The notes beneath the pieces were generated by a model. It did not search any database, was not told the origin of the DNA, and saw only the letters and a list, made by a program, of their open reading frames with translations. Made by a program: the position numbers and the translations under genes. DNA of 64,000 bases from Staphylococcus microti (lineage in GTDB: Bacteria; Bacillota; Bacilli; Staphylococcales; Staphylococcaceae), in the NCBI RefSeq assembly GCF_000934465.1, contig NZ_JXWY01000036.1, forward strand, positions 1 through 64,000. Direction: 5' to 3'. Positions 8,767 through 17,872 of this stretch are shown piece after piece (position 1 is the first letter of the stretch; every line of letters begins with the position of its first letter).

Positions 8767-8783
8767 ATTACAGATTCGTAACA
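8767..8783 (-). promoter_or_regulatory. WalR-box-like direct repeat
   Basis: The minus strand reads TGTTAC-GAATC-TGTAAT, an exact match to the WalR consensus TGTWAH-N5-TGTWAH. It lies about 96 bases upstream of the LysM-CHAP gene, a class of gene controlled by WalKR in S. aureus. The orientation is opposite to that gene and the same as the BI-1-like gene. Confidence 0.6.
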
Positions 8784-8878
8784 TCGCCCACAAACGGATT
8801 AATCTTTGATACTATATACAAGAATAACAGAACAAAATGAGAAAATATATGAATCAAGATACATAAGGAGGCAATACT

Positions 8879-9721
8879 TTGAAAAAATTCGCATTTGCAC
8901 TTACGTTGACATCTGGTGCGGCAGCAGTGCTTACACATCAAGATGCTCAAGCTTCAACACAACACGCAGTACAGTCAGGTGAATCTTTATGGACAGTCGC
9001 AGCACAATATGGCACAACAGTTGATGCAATTAAACAAGCGAATGGCCTAACAAACAACATGATTTTCCCTGGGCAAGTATTATCAATCGGTGGCGGTAGC
9101 GCAACAACGCAAAACGCTACACAATACAATGTCTCAACAACAAACGTATCAGGTGGCGGACATACTGTTATCGCTGGCGAATCTTTAGATCTTATCGCAG
9201 CACAATATGGTGTATCTGTTCAAGATTTAATGAACGCGAACGGCTTGAATGGTTACTTAATCCACCCAAATCAAACATTACAAATTCCAGGACAATCTAG
9301 TTATACGACAACAAATGTAAACACTGCAGCAGCAGGTGGCGCTACAGGTGTTACACAAGTGAGCAATGGTTACAACTCACCAACTTTCAACCACCAAAAC
9401 TTATATGATTGGGGTCAATGTACTTGGCACGCTTTCAACCGTCGTGCAGAGACAGGTCAACCAATCAGCACATACTGGTGGAATGCAGATCACTGGGCAG
9501 GCGCAGCTGCAGCTGATGGCTATGTTGTCAATAACAGCCCACAAGCAGGCGCTATTATGCAATCATATGAAGGGCCAGTTGGTCACGTTGCATATGTTGA
9601 ACGTGTAAACCCAGACGGTAGTGTCTTAGTATCAGAAATGAACTACAACACACCTCCAGGTCAAGTCGGCTATCGAACAGTACCTGGTTCACTTACAAGT
9701 TCATATAACTATATTCATTAA
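8879..9721 (+). CDS. Secreted LysM-CHAP peptidoglycan hydrolase (SsaA-like)
   Basis: The 280-residue precursor has a signal peptide cut near AQA-S (about residues 24-26), two LysM repeats (about 27-72 and 95-138), a Ser/Thr/Gly-rich linker and a C-terminal CHAP domain (about 170-280). The CHAP catalytic cysteine is in WGQCTWH and the histidine in GHVAYVE. Such enzymes cut peptide cross-bridges or amide bonds in the wall. The start codon is TTG at 8879 with AAGGAGG at good spacing; no ATG serves. A similar S. aureus protein (SA0620, from memory) belongs to the WalKR regulon, consistent with the WalR-like box upstream. Confidence 0.93.
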   Translation: MKKFAFALTLTSGAAAVLTHQDAQASTQHAVQSGESLWTVAAQYGTTVDAIKQANGLTNNMIFPGQVLSIGGGSATTQNATQYNVSTTNVSGGGHTVIAGESLDLIAAQYGVSVQDLMNANGLNGYLIHPNQTLQIPGQSSYTTTNVNTAAAGGATGVTQVSNGYNSPTFNHQNLYDWGQCTWHAFNRRAETGQPISTYWWNADHWAGAAAADGYVVNNSPQAGAIMQSYEGPVGHVAYVERVNPDGSVLVSEMNYNTPPGQVGYRTVPGSLTSSYNYIH

Positions 9722-9738
9722 TCATCCTTTTATATATG

Positions 9739-9771
9739 AAAGTGGAATGGCTAACGCTGTTCCGCTTTTTT
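9739..9771 (+). terminator. Intrinsic terminator of the LysM-CHAP gene
   Basis: Arms AAAGTGGAA and TTCCGCTTT enclose a loop of about 12 bases, followed by a run of Ts, 18 bases past the stop. Confidence 0.8.
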
Positions 9772-9879
9772 GTATTTCTTTACCTTTTATATGAGCTGAC
9801 AAGGAAAATTTTCATAGTACACATTACAAATGTAACATTAATAAACGGGGAAACAAGTATGCAAGGACATTATTGGGAG

Positions 9880-10045
9880 CGGGACAGAAAGCTCATTTTT
9901 ACAAAAAGCTTTCGTCGTCCCGCCCCGGCAAGGGTGACTAGAAGTGAAAAAAGTTTTTTAAAACGCATTTTCACTTCAGACACCTACTGCCAATTACTGC
10001 TTTTCCGCTAATTATTTAGGATGATTTTCCTTATGTCCCAGCCCC
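9880..10045. repeat. Dispersed GGGACA/TGTCCC intergenic repeat, long copy
   Basis: Contains hairpin GGGACAGAAAGCT ... AGCTTTCGTCGTCCC, a second hairpin with GAAGTGAAAA and TTTTCACTTC arms, then CTTCAGACACCTACTGCC and TTATGTCCCAGCCCC. The last two blocks recur at 58687-58752 and, inverted, at 52902-52957. This fills most of the gene-free stretch 9722-10204. A 91-codon open frame across it is a by-product and not a gene. Confidence 0.7.
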
Positions 10046-10152
10046 GTAGGACTTAGCTGGAACGCCCTATTCTGCTAGAGCATGTATTTAGATTCATGAT
10101 GTAATCGTTTCTATTGCGAGACTCCTTGTAGGAAAGTGAGCAATAAAGAAAA

Positions 10153-10186
10153 AAGATTGAGGCGTACTATCGACGTCCCAACCTTT
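10153..10186 (-). terminator. Intrinsic terminator of the phosphate transporter
   Basis: On the minus strand AAGGTTGGGACG pairs with CGCCTCAATCTT (G-U pairs included), followed by TTTTTCTTT. It lies about 20 bases past the stop. Confidence 0.75.
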
Positions 10187-10204
10187 AGATTTATTATGAT
10201 TCGT

Positions 10205-11206
10205 TTAAAAAATTAAATTTAAAATAGCATAAATAATACCAGATAGTATCGCAGAGATTGGCAATGTAATAAACCATGTCACAATCATGCGTTTCGCCGT
10301 ATTCCAATGCACACCTTTAATACGGTTAGCAGAACCCACCCCTAGGATAGAAGATGAAACAACGTGTGTTGTAGAAAGTGGGAAGTGCAATGATGATGCT
10401 ACAAAGATTGTTAAAGCAGATGATAAGTCTGCTGCTGCACCGTTTGCAGGACGGATTTTCATGATGTTTCCGCCGACTGTTTTAATAATCTTCCAACCAC
10501 CTACAGCTGTACCAAGTCCCATTGCTGCCGCACATGAGATTTTAACCCATAATGCTGGCTCGACACTTGTTTGCATGTTTGCAACGATCAATGCCATTGT
10601 AATAATCCCCATTGATTTTTGCGCATCGTTTGTACCATGTGAAAATGATTGTAACGCTGCCGTGAAGATTTGAAAAATACGGAAGTTACGATTTGTGCGT
10701 GCCAAATTCGCATTTTTAAAGACAACTTTTACAATTGAGTACATGATGTAACCGACTGTAAATGCGATGATTGGCGATAAAATTAATACGAGCACAATTT
10801 TACCGAAACCTTGTATGTGCAATACATTGATTGAACCTGCTGATGCAATTGCTGCACCTGCGATTGCGCCGATCAAAGCATGTGATGATGAACTTGGAAT
10901 ACCATAATACCATGTTACAAGGTTCCAAATAATCGCTGCAAGAATGGCTGCAAGCACAACAACTAACCCATTATCAAGTTCAAATGGATTAACAATCTCT
11001 TTTGTAATCGTTGATGCAACACCTGTAAATGTTAATGCACCAATAAAGTTCATAATTGCGGCTAAGAAAATCGCTTGTCTTGGCGATAATGCACGTGTTG
11101 AAACCGCAGTAGCTACCGCATTGGCTGTATCGTGAAACCCATTAATAAAGTCAAAAGCCAACGCAAATATAATAATAGCTATTGTTATAATCATCAAATA
11201 TTCCAT
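10205..11206 (-). CDS. pit: PiT-family low-affinity inorganic phosphate transporter
   Basis: The 333-residue membrane protein carries both PiT signature blocks: GFHDTANAVATAVSTRAL near residues 23-40 and SFSHGTNDAQKSMG near 190-203, each with the conserved N-D/T-A core. PiT proteins import metal-phosphate with protons. About 10 helices are visible. The ATG at 11206 has AAGGAG nine bases upstream. It follows the DUF47/PhoU-like gene by 13 bases and almost certainly shares its transcript, the usual arrangement for PiT systems. Confidence 0.93.
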   Translation of the reverse strand: MEYLMIITIAIIIFALAFDFINGFHDTANAVATAVSTRALSPRQAIFLAAIMNFIGALTFTGVASTITKEIVNPFELDNGLVVVLAAILAAIIWNLVTWYYGIPSSSSHALIGAIAGAAIASAGSINVLHIQGFGKIVLVLILSPIIAFTVGYIMYSIVKVVFKNANLARTNRNFRIFQIFTAALQSFSHGTNDAQKSMGIITMALIVANMQTSVEPALWVKISCAAAMGLGTAVGGWKIIKTVGGNIMKIRPANGAAADLSSALTIFVASSLHFPLSTTHVVSSSILGVGSANRIKGVHWNTAKRMIVTWFITLPISAILSGIIYAILNLIF

Positions 11207-11219
11207 AAGTGAGGACTCC

Positions 11220-11837
11220 TTAGCTATTCTTCATGATAATTGTTTCAAAGTTGTTTGCGACTGTTTGACAACGGTCGGCGATATTTTCAAGACTTTCATA
11301 AATATCTTTAATTTTGATCAATGTCACTGGGTCTGTCTCACTGTTGAAAATGTGTTTAATAGATTGACGTAAAATACCATCACAATTCGTTTCATACTCT
11401 TTAATGTTAATTGAGTGCACACGCATATGTGATAATTTTTTCTCAGTCATTAAACCAATAGCTAACTTCATCTCACCAATGGCTTTTTGAATGTTCTCTA
11501 CAAATTCTGACATGTATTCATCGGTATACTCAATTGAGTACATTTCAAACATGGCTGACGTTTCTTCCATTGCGTCAAGTACATCGTCAATCGCATTACA
11601 TAACGACATAATATCTTCACGCTCGATTGGTGTGATAAATGTTTGATTCAAGTCCGTAATTACTTGATGCATCAAATCATCACCGTGAGATTCGTACGTC
11701 TTAATGTTTTCAGCATAAGTTCTCAAATCTAGGTGTGTTTTGAAGTCCATCTTACCGAACTCAACTGCAGCTCGATCTAAGTTGAAAATCATATCCTCTA
11801 GACGCTCCATGAACTTATCCTTTTTTTTCCTAATCAT
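11220..11837 (-). CDS. DUF47/PhoU-like regulator of the phosphate transporter
   Basis: This 205-residue, highly charged, all-helical protein matches the DUF47 (YkaA-like) group related to PhoU. Metal-binding-type acidic motifs appear in the repeated helices (ESHGDDLMHQV near 48-58 and CNAIDDVLDAMEET near 78-91). DUF47 genes nearly always precede a pit gene and are thought to tune its activity. An upstream in-frame start at 11867 exists, but GGAGG at the right distance supports the ATG at 11837. Its promoter region holds PhoP-box-like repeats. Confidence 0.88.
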   Translation of the reverse strand: MIRKKKDKFMERLEDMIFNLDRAAVEFGKMDFKTHLDLRTYAENIKTYESHGDDLMHQVITDLNQTFITPIEREDIMSLCNAIDDVLDAMEETSAMFEMYSIEYTDEYMSEFVENIQKAIGEMKLAIGLMTEKKLSHMRVHSINIKEYETNCDGILRQSIKHIFNSETDPVTLIKIKDIYESLENIADRCQTVANNFETIIMKNS

Positions 11838-11873
11838 GTTAAATCCTCCGATCAGCGATTGGTACAATCACTT

Positions 11874-11924
11874 TGATAAATGTTTTGTTAACTTTATTAT
11901 AAAACACTGTGAATTCAATGTTAA
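11874..11924 (-). promoter_or_regulatory. SigA promoter embedded in PhoP-box-like repeats
   Basis: On the minus strand TTAACA (11919-11924), 17 bases, then TATAAT (11896-11901) form a promoter for the DUF47-pit operon. Five hexamers occur exactly every 11 bases: TTAACA, TTCACA, TTATAA, TTAACA, TTTATC. Direct TTAACA-like repeats at 11-base spacing are the PhoP binding pattern known from B. subtilis. The rest of the gap 11838-12199 is AT-rich, with the terminator-repeat at 12111-12188. Confidence 0.6.
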
Positions 11925-12110
11925 CTTATAATCATGGATTGTTGCCAAATTGCCGTATATTTATTCAAATGACTTGTGTCACTTGTTTTCATGCAGATTT
12001 CATAATACTTATTGAAAGTATCATATATTACAGCGACCGACAATCAAATTTACAAAACCTTAACATTTTATTTACTTATCATCTCTTATGCACGCCACAA
12101 ATAAAAATAA

Positions 12111-12188
12111 AGAGGTTAGGACTTAACAACATCATGCTCTAGGAAACCGATAAACGGTGTCCCAAAAGCAGGGTTTGTCCCAACCTCT
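12111..12188 (-). terminator. Repeat-type terminator after vraG
   Basis: Arms AGAGGTTGGGAC and GTCCTAACCTCT (minus strand) bracket about 54 bases and are followed by TTATTTTTATTT, 11 bases past the vraG stop. The arms belong to the dispersed GGGAC repeat family, so the repeat appears to double as the terminator. Confidence 0.6.
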
Positions 12189-12199
12189 ACATCATTTCA

Positions 12200-14107
12200 T
12201 TATATTGTAAACTTAATTGTTCTTTTCGTATGGATAAATGCGATGACCGCAAACACTGCGTAGATTAAAGAATAAATGCCCATCATAATAAATGCTGGTA
12301 TTAAGTTCGGGCTATCCATTAACACATTAAACGCGCTTGCGGCAAAGTACGCATGACATAAACCAACGATGAGTGGTAATCCAAAGTTAAAGAGTGTTTT
12401 CAATGCAAGCCCTGATGTCATATCTTGGTGTGTATACCCAATCTTACGTAAAATTTCATAGTTACGCATTTCATCATCCGTCTCATCCATTTGCTTAATA
12501 TAAATCACACAGCCCGCTGCTACAAGGAACGCAACACCTAAGAAACTACTTACAAATACAAACATCCCTGTAAATTGTAAACTTTCTTTTTCAATCACTG
12601 AACGTGATGATGGATTCGATTTATTAAACTGATGGTTCAATTGATCTACGACAGACTTATCTTTATCTTGCTTTAACTCATAGCCGATTTGTGTACCTTT
12701 TGGATGCTCTTTATTGTTCACATTCGCCGGCTCTAGTTGCTCAAATGTCTGCTCATCGACAACAGCAACAGGTGAACCAAATAAAAGATCGTTACCAATA
12801 TAGTTTTGACTTGTCATCTTACCAACTTTTAAAGTCTTTTGATAATTGCCTTTACCTAAAACGACATCCATACCTTCTTCTACTTTAGCTGCCTTTTGCG
12901 TAATTGAAAACATGTTTACAAATTGTACTTCGCCTGGTGCTACGTGAATACCTTCCAACTCTGTGTCACGCATCAATGGCGTTTCGTCAAAGTACGAACC
13001 TAATGCACTTGTTTTTCCTTTAATTGGTACATTCATTAAATGTTGTGTGTACTTTTCAAACCCTATATTTTTTTGTTGCAACGCCACTTCAAACTTATCT
13101 GCTGATGCGACATCAAAATACGTGTACTCATAAGGTGATGATAAATTAACATTTTTTTGCACACTCGATTGTCCTAAAGCTGCAAAAGATAAAATCGTAA
13201 TCGTAATTGCAGAAATAATTCCAATCAGCGTTAATGAAAAAGCGTTTTTCTTCATACGATGCATAATTGATGACGTGAAAACAACATCTGTTACCGTGAC
13301 ATTCCCTTTTTTACGTTTCTTCAATGTTTTAAAAATTAACGATACGGAACTTCTGAAGAAAAAGTACGCGCCTAATACAGTCAAAAATAAAATTGCGAGT
13401 GCTACAATAAAGGCTAGTCCGAACATGTACTCATTGGCAAACATAATTGTTGATAAATAATAACCTGTTCCAATCATCACGACACCAAGCATGCCAAAAA
13501 TAACTTCACTCACTGTAATGCGTGGTACGGCTGTTTCTGTTTGTTGTGTATCTCCCATCAACTGTACGATAGAACGGCGTTTCACAAAGATTAAACTTTG
13601 GATCATGATTAAGAGCCATGCACATGCCACCAGTATCAGCGTCACGAGTACCGCTTCTGTTTGAATAGTCATTTTAATATTTATCGGCATATCTAGCACT
13701 TTTTTGACGATTAGTTGCAACAAGCGTGAACCGAAAATTCCTATGACAATTCCCATTAACGTAGTTGTAACGAAAATAGCAAGCTGTTCAAGCCCTAACA
13801 TACGCATTAAATCTCTGCGTGAAAGTCCGACTAATTGAAATAACGCAAAGCTTTTTGCACGTTTTTTAATAAAAAGACGATTGGCATACATTAAGAAAAA
13901 CAAGATAATGATAAATAAAAACTTTTCACCAATGCTCGCCGCTTTCGATAATAATACAGCATCCTCTGACGCCATCACTTCATCGGTATATTTTAATGTA
14001 ACAAAGCTAAAATACATCGTAATACTAATAATTAGTGAAATCAGATATATCGCATAATGTTTCAAATTTTGTACTAAGTTTTTGATGATGATTTGATTAA
14101 AGCTCAT
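12200..14107 (-). CDS. vraG: BceB-type ABC permease of the antimicrobial-peptide module
   Basis: The 635-residue protein has the BceB layout: ten predicted helices arranged 1+3+... with a large extracellular domain of about 210 residues (about 310-525) between helices 7 and 8, and FtsX-like ends. It closely matches S. aureus VraG as I recall it (MTFNHIVFKNL-like start, SVSLIF and [10 protein letters not shown] blocks). VraFG acts with GraS to sense cationic peptides rather than only exporting them. Its start overlaps vraF by 11 bases, implying coupled translation. A relationship to VraE is possible, but gene order favours VraG. Confidence 0.92.
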   Translation of the reverse strand: MSFNQIIIKNLVQNLKHYAIYLISLIISITMYFSFVTLKYTDEVMASEDAVLLSKAASIGEKFLFIIILFFLMYANRLFIKKRAKSFALFQLVGLSRRDLMRMLGLEQLAIFVTTTLMGIVIGIFGSRLLQLIVKKVLDMPINIKMTIQTEAVLVTLILVACAWLLIMIQSLIFVKRRSIVQLMGDTQQTETAVPRITVSEVIFGMLGVVMIGTGYYLSTIMFANEYMFGLAFIVALAILFLTVLGAYFFFRSSVSLIFKTLKKRKKGNVTVTDVVFTSSIMHRMKKNAFSLTLIGIISAITITILSFAALGQSSVQKNVNLSSPYEYTYFDVASADKFEVALQQKNIGFEKYTQHLMNVPIKGKTSALGSYFDETPLMRDTELEGIHVAPGEVQFVNMFSITQKAAKVEEGMDVVLGKGNYQKTLKVGKMTSQNYIGNDLLFGSPVAVVDEQTFEQLEPANVNNKEHPKGTQIGYELKQDKDKSVVDQLNHQFNKSNPSSRSVIEKESLQFTGMFVFVSSFLGVAFLVAAGCVIYIKQMDETDDEMRNYEILRKIGYTHQDMTSGLALKTLFNFGLPLIVGLCHAYFAASAFNVLMDSPNLIPAFIMMGIYSLIYAVFAVIAFIHTKRTIKFTI

Positions 14108-14858
14108 ATGTCACACCACCCAAAACGCTCTGATTATGGATAATTTCTTGATAAAAGTCCGCAGATGCTTTATCTCCTTGGAAAAGCTCCGTATGAATTT
14201 GTCCGTCTTTCAACATAATGACACGGTCTGAATAGCTCGCCGCAACTGGATCGTGTGTAACCATAACAATGGTTGTGCCCATGTCACGATTGATTTGTTC
14301 AAGGCGTGCTAACAAATCTTGCGCACTTTTTGAATCGAGCGCCCCAGTCGGCTCATCGGCAAAAATAATGGCTGGCTTTCCAATAAGCGCACGTGCTGCA
14401 GCCGTTCTTTGTTTTTGTCCACCTGATATTTCGTTCGGGTATTTATTACCAATATCTTGAATACCTAACGCAGTCGTCACTTCGTCATAGCGACGTTCTT
14501 TTTCTGCGCGATCCAATTTCATAATAGAAAGGGGTAACATAATATTTTCGCGTACTGTGAGTGTGTGCAGCACGTTATAATCTTGGAAAATAAAACCTAC
14601 TTCTTGTTTACGGAAGTTTGATAATTGCTTGTTAGACATGCGTGTAATATCTTGACCGTTCACTTCTATCTGACCGTTTGTTACATAATCAATAGAGCTT
14701 AACACGTTTAACAATGTTGTTTTTCCTGAACCTGAAGGCCCCATAATCGACACAAAGCCACCACGCTTAACTTCAAAATTAATATCCTTCAACACTTCAA
14801 ATGATTGCTGATGATTTCCATATACTTTCGTCACATGTTTGGCATTTAAGATAGACAT
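14097..14858 (-). CDS. vraF: ABC transporter ATPase of the antimicrobial-peptide module
   Basis: This 253-residue ATPase has Walker [10 protein letters not shown] at 40-48, the Q-loop FIFQDYN, signature SGGQKQR and Walker [14 protein letters not shown], with the MacB/BceA-type ordering. It powers VraG. An in-frame start at 14897 exists, but AAAAGGAAG precedes the ATG at 14858 and gives the family length. It lies downstream of graRS with a 105-base gap, which probably holds its own GraR-responsive promoter. Confidence 0.94.
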   Translation of the reverse strand: MSILNAKHVTKVYGNHQQSFEVLKDINFEVKRGGFVSIMGPSGSGKTTLLNVLSSIDYVTNGQIEVNGQDITRMSNKQLSNFRKQEVGFIFQDYNVLHTLTVRENIMLPLSIMKLDRAEKERRYDEVTTALGIQDIGNKYPNEISGGQKQRTAAARALIGKPAIIFADEPTGALDSKSAQDLLARLEQINRDMGTTIVMVTHDPVAASYSDRVIMLKDGQIHTELFQGDKASADFYQEIIHNQSVLGGVTYEL

Positions 14859-14951
14859 GTTGTGCCACTTCCTTTTCTCTTTTGTTACATTTATCATACC
14901 TATTTTGTGCGTTTATTGCGTTTGAATCATATAACAAAACGCACCTCTCAT

Positions 14952-14967
14952 GTGACAATATTGTCAC
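14952..14967. promoter_or_regulatory. 16-bp perfect palindrome, candidate GraR operator
   Basis: GTGACAATATTGTCAC is fully palindromic. Its core ACAATATTGT differs by two central bases from the ACAAATTTGT motif reported for S. aureus GraR (from memory). It lies 94 bases upstream of vraF and overlaps the graS stop. No T-run follows, so it does not look like a terminator. Confidence 0.4.
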
Positions 14968-15986
14968 TTCGACATGCGTTCTGTATATTGATTTTGTTTA
15001 GAAAAGTAAAGTGTCACTGTCGTCCCTTTTCCAACTTCTGACTGCACATCAATCGTAATGCCTAACGCTTCTTTCACACTATCGACTAAGTACAAGCCCA
15101 TGCCTGAAGCATTAATTTCAGCGTTAGATGTCGTCCCAGTAAAACCGCGTGAAAAAATTCTCGGCAAGTCATGTGCAGGGATCCCACATCCCTCATCTTT
15201 TATCGCTAATGACACATGCGCCCCAGTCACTACACCCGTAATCACGACATCACCAGCATTTGAATATTTCACCGCATTAGAAATAATCTGACGCAGCACC
15301 ATTTTAAGCCAACGCTTATCAGTATAAACTTCTATTTCACGTGCAACTTTTATATCAAAACCAATGCCTTTACGCATACTAATATGACGTGTTTCGCGCA
15401 CTTCTTCAACTACCAATTGTCGCAGTGACGTCACTTCAAAAAACATATCATGCGCTTTATGATTGAGTCGTGACAAAAACAATTGCTGGTCTAACATATA
15501 AGCGATACGCGACCATTCATACATCAATTGTGCACGTCGACCAAAGTCACTTTCTTGTTCAATTAATAATTTCAACGCTGTGACAGGCGTTTTAATATCG
15601 TGTACAAACTCTGTTACCGACTGTTCGTTCATACTTAACCAGTGGCGTTGTTCTTCTAATATATGTTGTTGTGTCTTCAACTTATTTTCAAGATAATGAA
15701 GTATCAGCTTTTCAAACGGGCTTTCTGCATAGTCCCGATGTCGTATTTCACGAATTGTCGATCCTTTCGCTAACTTATCGTAAAACTTGATTTCTTTCAT
15801 ATACGTTAAAATTAAATAAAAGCTGGCAATAATCACTTGCAGTCCGACAGCAAACCACATACTATCGACAGCCATGCGATCATCTAAATAACCGACACCG
15901 ATTAACACCACATCCAATAATACGAGCAACAATAGCCATGAACGTCGCTCTGCCACCCACATTGCCAACCATTTAAAGTGTTTCAT
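14964..15986 (-). CDS. graS: Intramembrane-sensing histidine kinase
   Basis: The 340-residue kinase has two N-terminal helices (about 17-34 and 43-62) joined by a loop of about nine residues containing DDRMAVDS, the layout of intramembrane-sensing kinases. The phospho-acceptor is H129 in FVHDIKTPVTA. The ATPase part shows N-box SNAVKYSN, G1 DEGCGIP and G2 SGMGLYLV. The sequence follows S. aureus GraS closely. The short acidic loop is where cationic peptides and acidity are thought to be sensed. It overlaps graR by 14 bases. Confidence 0.93.
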   Translation of the reverse strand: MKHFKWLAMWVAERRSWLLLLVLLDVVLIGVGYLDDRMAVDSMWFAVGLQVIIASFYLILTYMKEIKFYDKLAKGSTIREIRHRDYAESPFEKLILHYLENKLKTQQHILEEQRHWLSMNEQSVTEFVHDIKTPVTALKLLIEQESDFGRRAQLMYEWSRIAYMLDQQLFLSRLNHKAHDMFFEVTSLRQLVVEEVRETRHISMRKGIGFDIKVAREIEVYTDKRWLKMVLRQIISNAVKYSNAGDVVITGVVTGAHVSLAIKDEGCGIPAHDLPRIFSRGFTGTTSNAEINASGMGLYLVDSVKEALGITIDVQSEVGKGTTVTLYFSKQNQYTERMSK

Positions 15987-16653
15987 GTGCCATATATCCC
16001 TTTCCTACTTTTGTTTCAATCGCTTGTTGCATATCAAACACACGTAATTTTTTGCGCAGACGATTAATATTAACCGTCAGCGTATTGTCACTTACGAACG
16101 CTTCATCATCCCATAAAGCTGTCATCAATTCATCACGCGTCACAATTTGATTCTTTTTCGCCAATAACACATCTAAAATGAGCATTTCAGTTTTGGATAA
16201 TGTCACACATTCACCATTTCGTTCAATACAATCTTTCGTTAAATCGACAACACATTCTTGCCACATCAACGTTCGCTTCGCCTCTTGATTATATTGATAC
16301 ACACGTCGATAAATGGCTTGTAATTTTGCGACGAGCACGGGCATATGAAATGGTTTTTGCATGTAATCATCTGCCCCCAACTCCATACTCATCACTTGAT
16401 CCATCGGGTTGTCACGTGATGACAAAAACACAATCGGTACATTGGACTGATTTCTAATTTGACGCGTCCAATAAAAACCGTCATATTTCGGCAATGTCAC
16501 ATCCATAATGACAATTTGAGGCGCCACTTCTATGTATGTCTGCAATATATGACTAAAGTCTGTTACTGCTATGACTTCAAAATCCCATTGTGCCAATGCT
16601 TCTGTAATTTGTTGACACAATGTTTGATCGTCTTCAACTAACAGTATTTTCAT
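15973..16653 (-). CDS. graR: OmpR-type response regulator
   Basis: The 226-residue protein has a receiver domain with D51 in VIMDVTLPKYDGFYW, the same aspartate position as S. aureus GraR, and K102 in MQKPF. A C-terminal winged-helix DNA-binding domain follows (about 130-224) with TLTVNINRLRKKL. The stretch from NPMDQVMSMEL through MQKPF is nearly identical to S. aureus GraR as remembered. It controls dlt, mprF and vraFG in S. aureus. No graX precedes it here; a terminator and an esterase gene lie upstream instead. Confidence 0.95.
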   Translation of the reverse strand: MKILLVEDDQTLCQQITEALAQWDFEVIAVTDFSHILQTYIEVAPQIVIMDVTLPKYDGFYWTRQIRNQSNVPIVFLSSRDNPMDQVMSMELGADDYMQKPFHMPVLVAKLQAIYRRVYQYNQEAKRTLMWQECVVDLTKDCIERNGECVTLSKTEMLILDVLLAKKNQIVTRDELMTALWDDEAFVSDNTLTVNINRLRKKLRVFDMQQAIETKVGKGYMAHETL

Positions 16654-16743
16654 CAGAGCTCCTCCTTCAATACAGCTGTCCTATACATTTAATATAGCGT
16701 TTTTTATGTGAAAAGTCTTATAGAATCACACATATCACCAAAA

Positions 16744-16783
16744 ACTCGCTTGTACAATACGTTTCGTATCACGACAAGCGAGT
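16744..16783 (-). terminator. Intrinsic terminator after the esterase gene
   Basis: Perfect arms ACTCGCTTGT and ACAAGCGAGT, with an inner ATACG/CGTAT stem, are followed on the minus strand by TTTTTGG. Confidence 0.8.
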
Positions 16784-16796
16784 CACTCATAGCTAT

Positions 16797-17822
16797 TTAT
16801 TTTTGTTCGTAAGGATTCAAGTTAATTTCAGTATGCGGTATATCCTCTTGTTGCGTATTGCGTTGTGTTTGGTTTGTGTGACGGCTTAAAAAGTGCAAGA
16901 TTTGTTTGATGTTTTCTTTAGATTCCGGCTTTTCTAAATGAAATTGATATTGATGTTTTAAATGATGTGTCCCATCATAAAAATGCGTATCAACAGGCAC
17001 ATCTTGTGCACGCAATGCTTTAACAAACGCATCATTTTGTGAAGTAAACGGATCAGCATCCCCAACCGATAAATACGTTGCCGGATAGTTTTCTGTCACT
17101 TGCTCAGCCGTTGACATTTCTGAGATTTTTTTGAATTGATGTTCCCAATCCTTCACACCTGTGTAACTTCTCATAAATAAATCAATTCGTGGAAACTCTG
17201 TCTCACGCACAGTTTGCATATCAAAAAAGCCACCTAAAAATATCGCCCCTTTAATTTGTGCAGGTGTGAATTGTTGTGGAAAGTCCATCTGTTGTCTTAG
17301 CTGTCCATTCGTTTGAATCGCTGCAAACTGACTGTTGATTTGTGCACCTGCAGAATCGCCACCAATAATGACTTGATTCAAATCAATAGGTAAATTGCGT
17401 TCATTCGATTTAATAAAATCAACGGCATGACGCATTTGAATGAGCGGCGTTGGATATTGATATTCAGGTGCTAACGCATAATTGACGTTCACGACAACGT
17501 ACCCACGTTCTACGATATGTGACAATAACGCATTTTTATACTGCTTATCTCCCGCAATAAAGCCACCACCATGCGCCCAGAAAATAACGGGCAGCTTATC
17601 ATCAGCATTGACATTATTTGGCATTAAAATATCTAGCTGACTGTTAGGCAAGCTTTCCATATATGTAATATCTTTATATACAGCGACATTTTTATTTTGG
17701 ACAACGGCTTGATGCGTCTCTTGTTGCTTATGTTGTATAAAAAAATAGCCGGTAACGAGACCGACTATTACAAGCAAAACGATTGAAAGCATGATAAGCC
17801 ATCTCTTTCTACGATATATCAT
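16797..17822 (-). CDS. Membrane-anchored alpha/beta-hydrolase (esterase/lipase)
   Basis: The 341-residue protein has an N-terminal membrane anchor (about residues 8-28) after a basic start, then a hormone-sensitive-lipase/BD-FAE-type hydrolase domain. The oxyanion motif HGGGF lies near 84-88, the nucleophile is in GGDSAGAQ near 153-160, an aspartate in VGDADPF and a histidine in GTHHLKH. The catalytic set therefore looks complete. The active domain should face outside. A polar tail of about 30 residues (Gln/Asn/Thr-rich) ends the protein. Substrate unknown; S. aureus carries a similar lipase-like gene in this neighbourhood. Confidence 0.85.
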   Translation of the reverse strand: MIYRRKRWLIMLSIVLLVIVGLVTGYFFIQHKQQETHQAVVQNKNVAVYKDITYMESLPNSQLDILMPNNVNADDKLPVIFWAHGGGFIAGDKQYKNALLSHIVERGYVVVNVNYALAPEYQYPTPLIQMRHAVDFIKSNERNLPIDLNQVIIGGDSAGAQINSQFAAIQTNGQLRQQMDFPQQFTPAQIKGAIFLGGFFDMQTVRETEFPRIDLFMRSYTGVKDWEHQFKKISEMSTAEQVTENYPATYLSVGDADPFTSQNDAFVKALRAQDVPVDTHFYDGTHHLKHQYQFHLEKPESKENIKQILHFLSRHTNQTQRNTQQEDIPHTEINLNPYEQK

Positions 17823-17872
17823 AACGATCTCCCTTTCTGGGAAATTGTAACATATCTTAATCGTTAAGCAAA

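Noticed and set aside
9736-10011. 91-codon plus-strand open frame after the LysM-CHAP gene
   Set aside because: It starts in the terminator hairpin, lacks a ribosome site and runs through the dispersed repeat; the sequence is explained by the repeat.
10287-10673. 128-codon frame antisense to the phosphate transporter
   Set aside because: It is the reverse complement of conserved PiT coding sequence and has no ribosome site.
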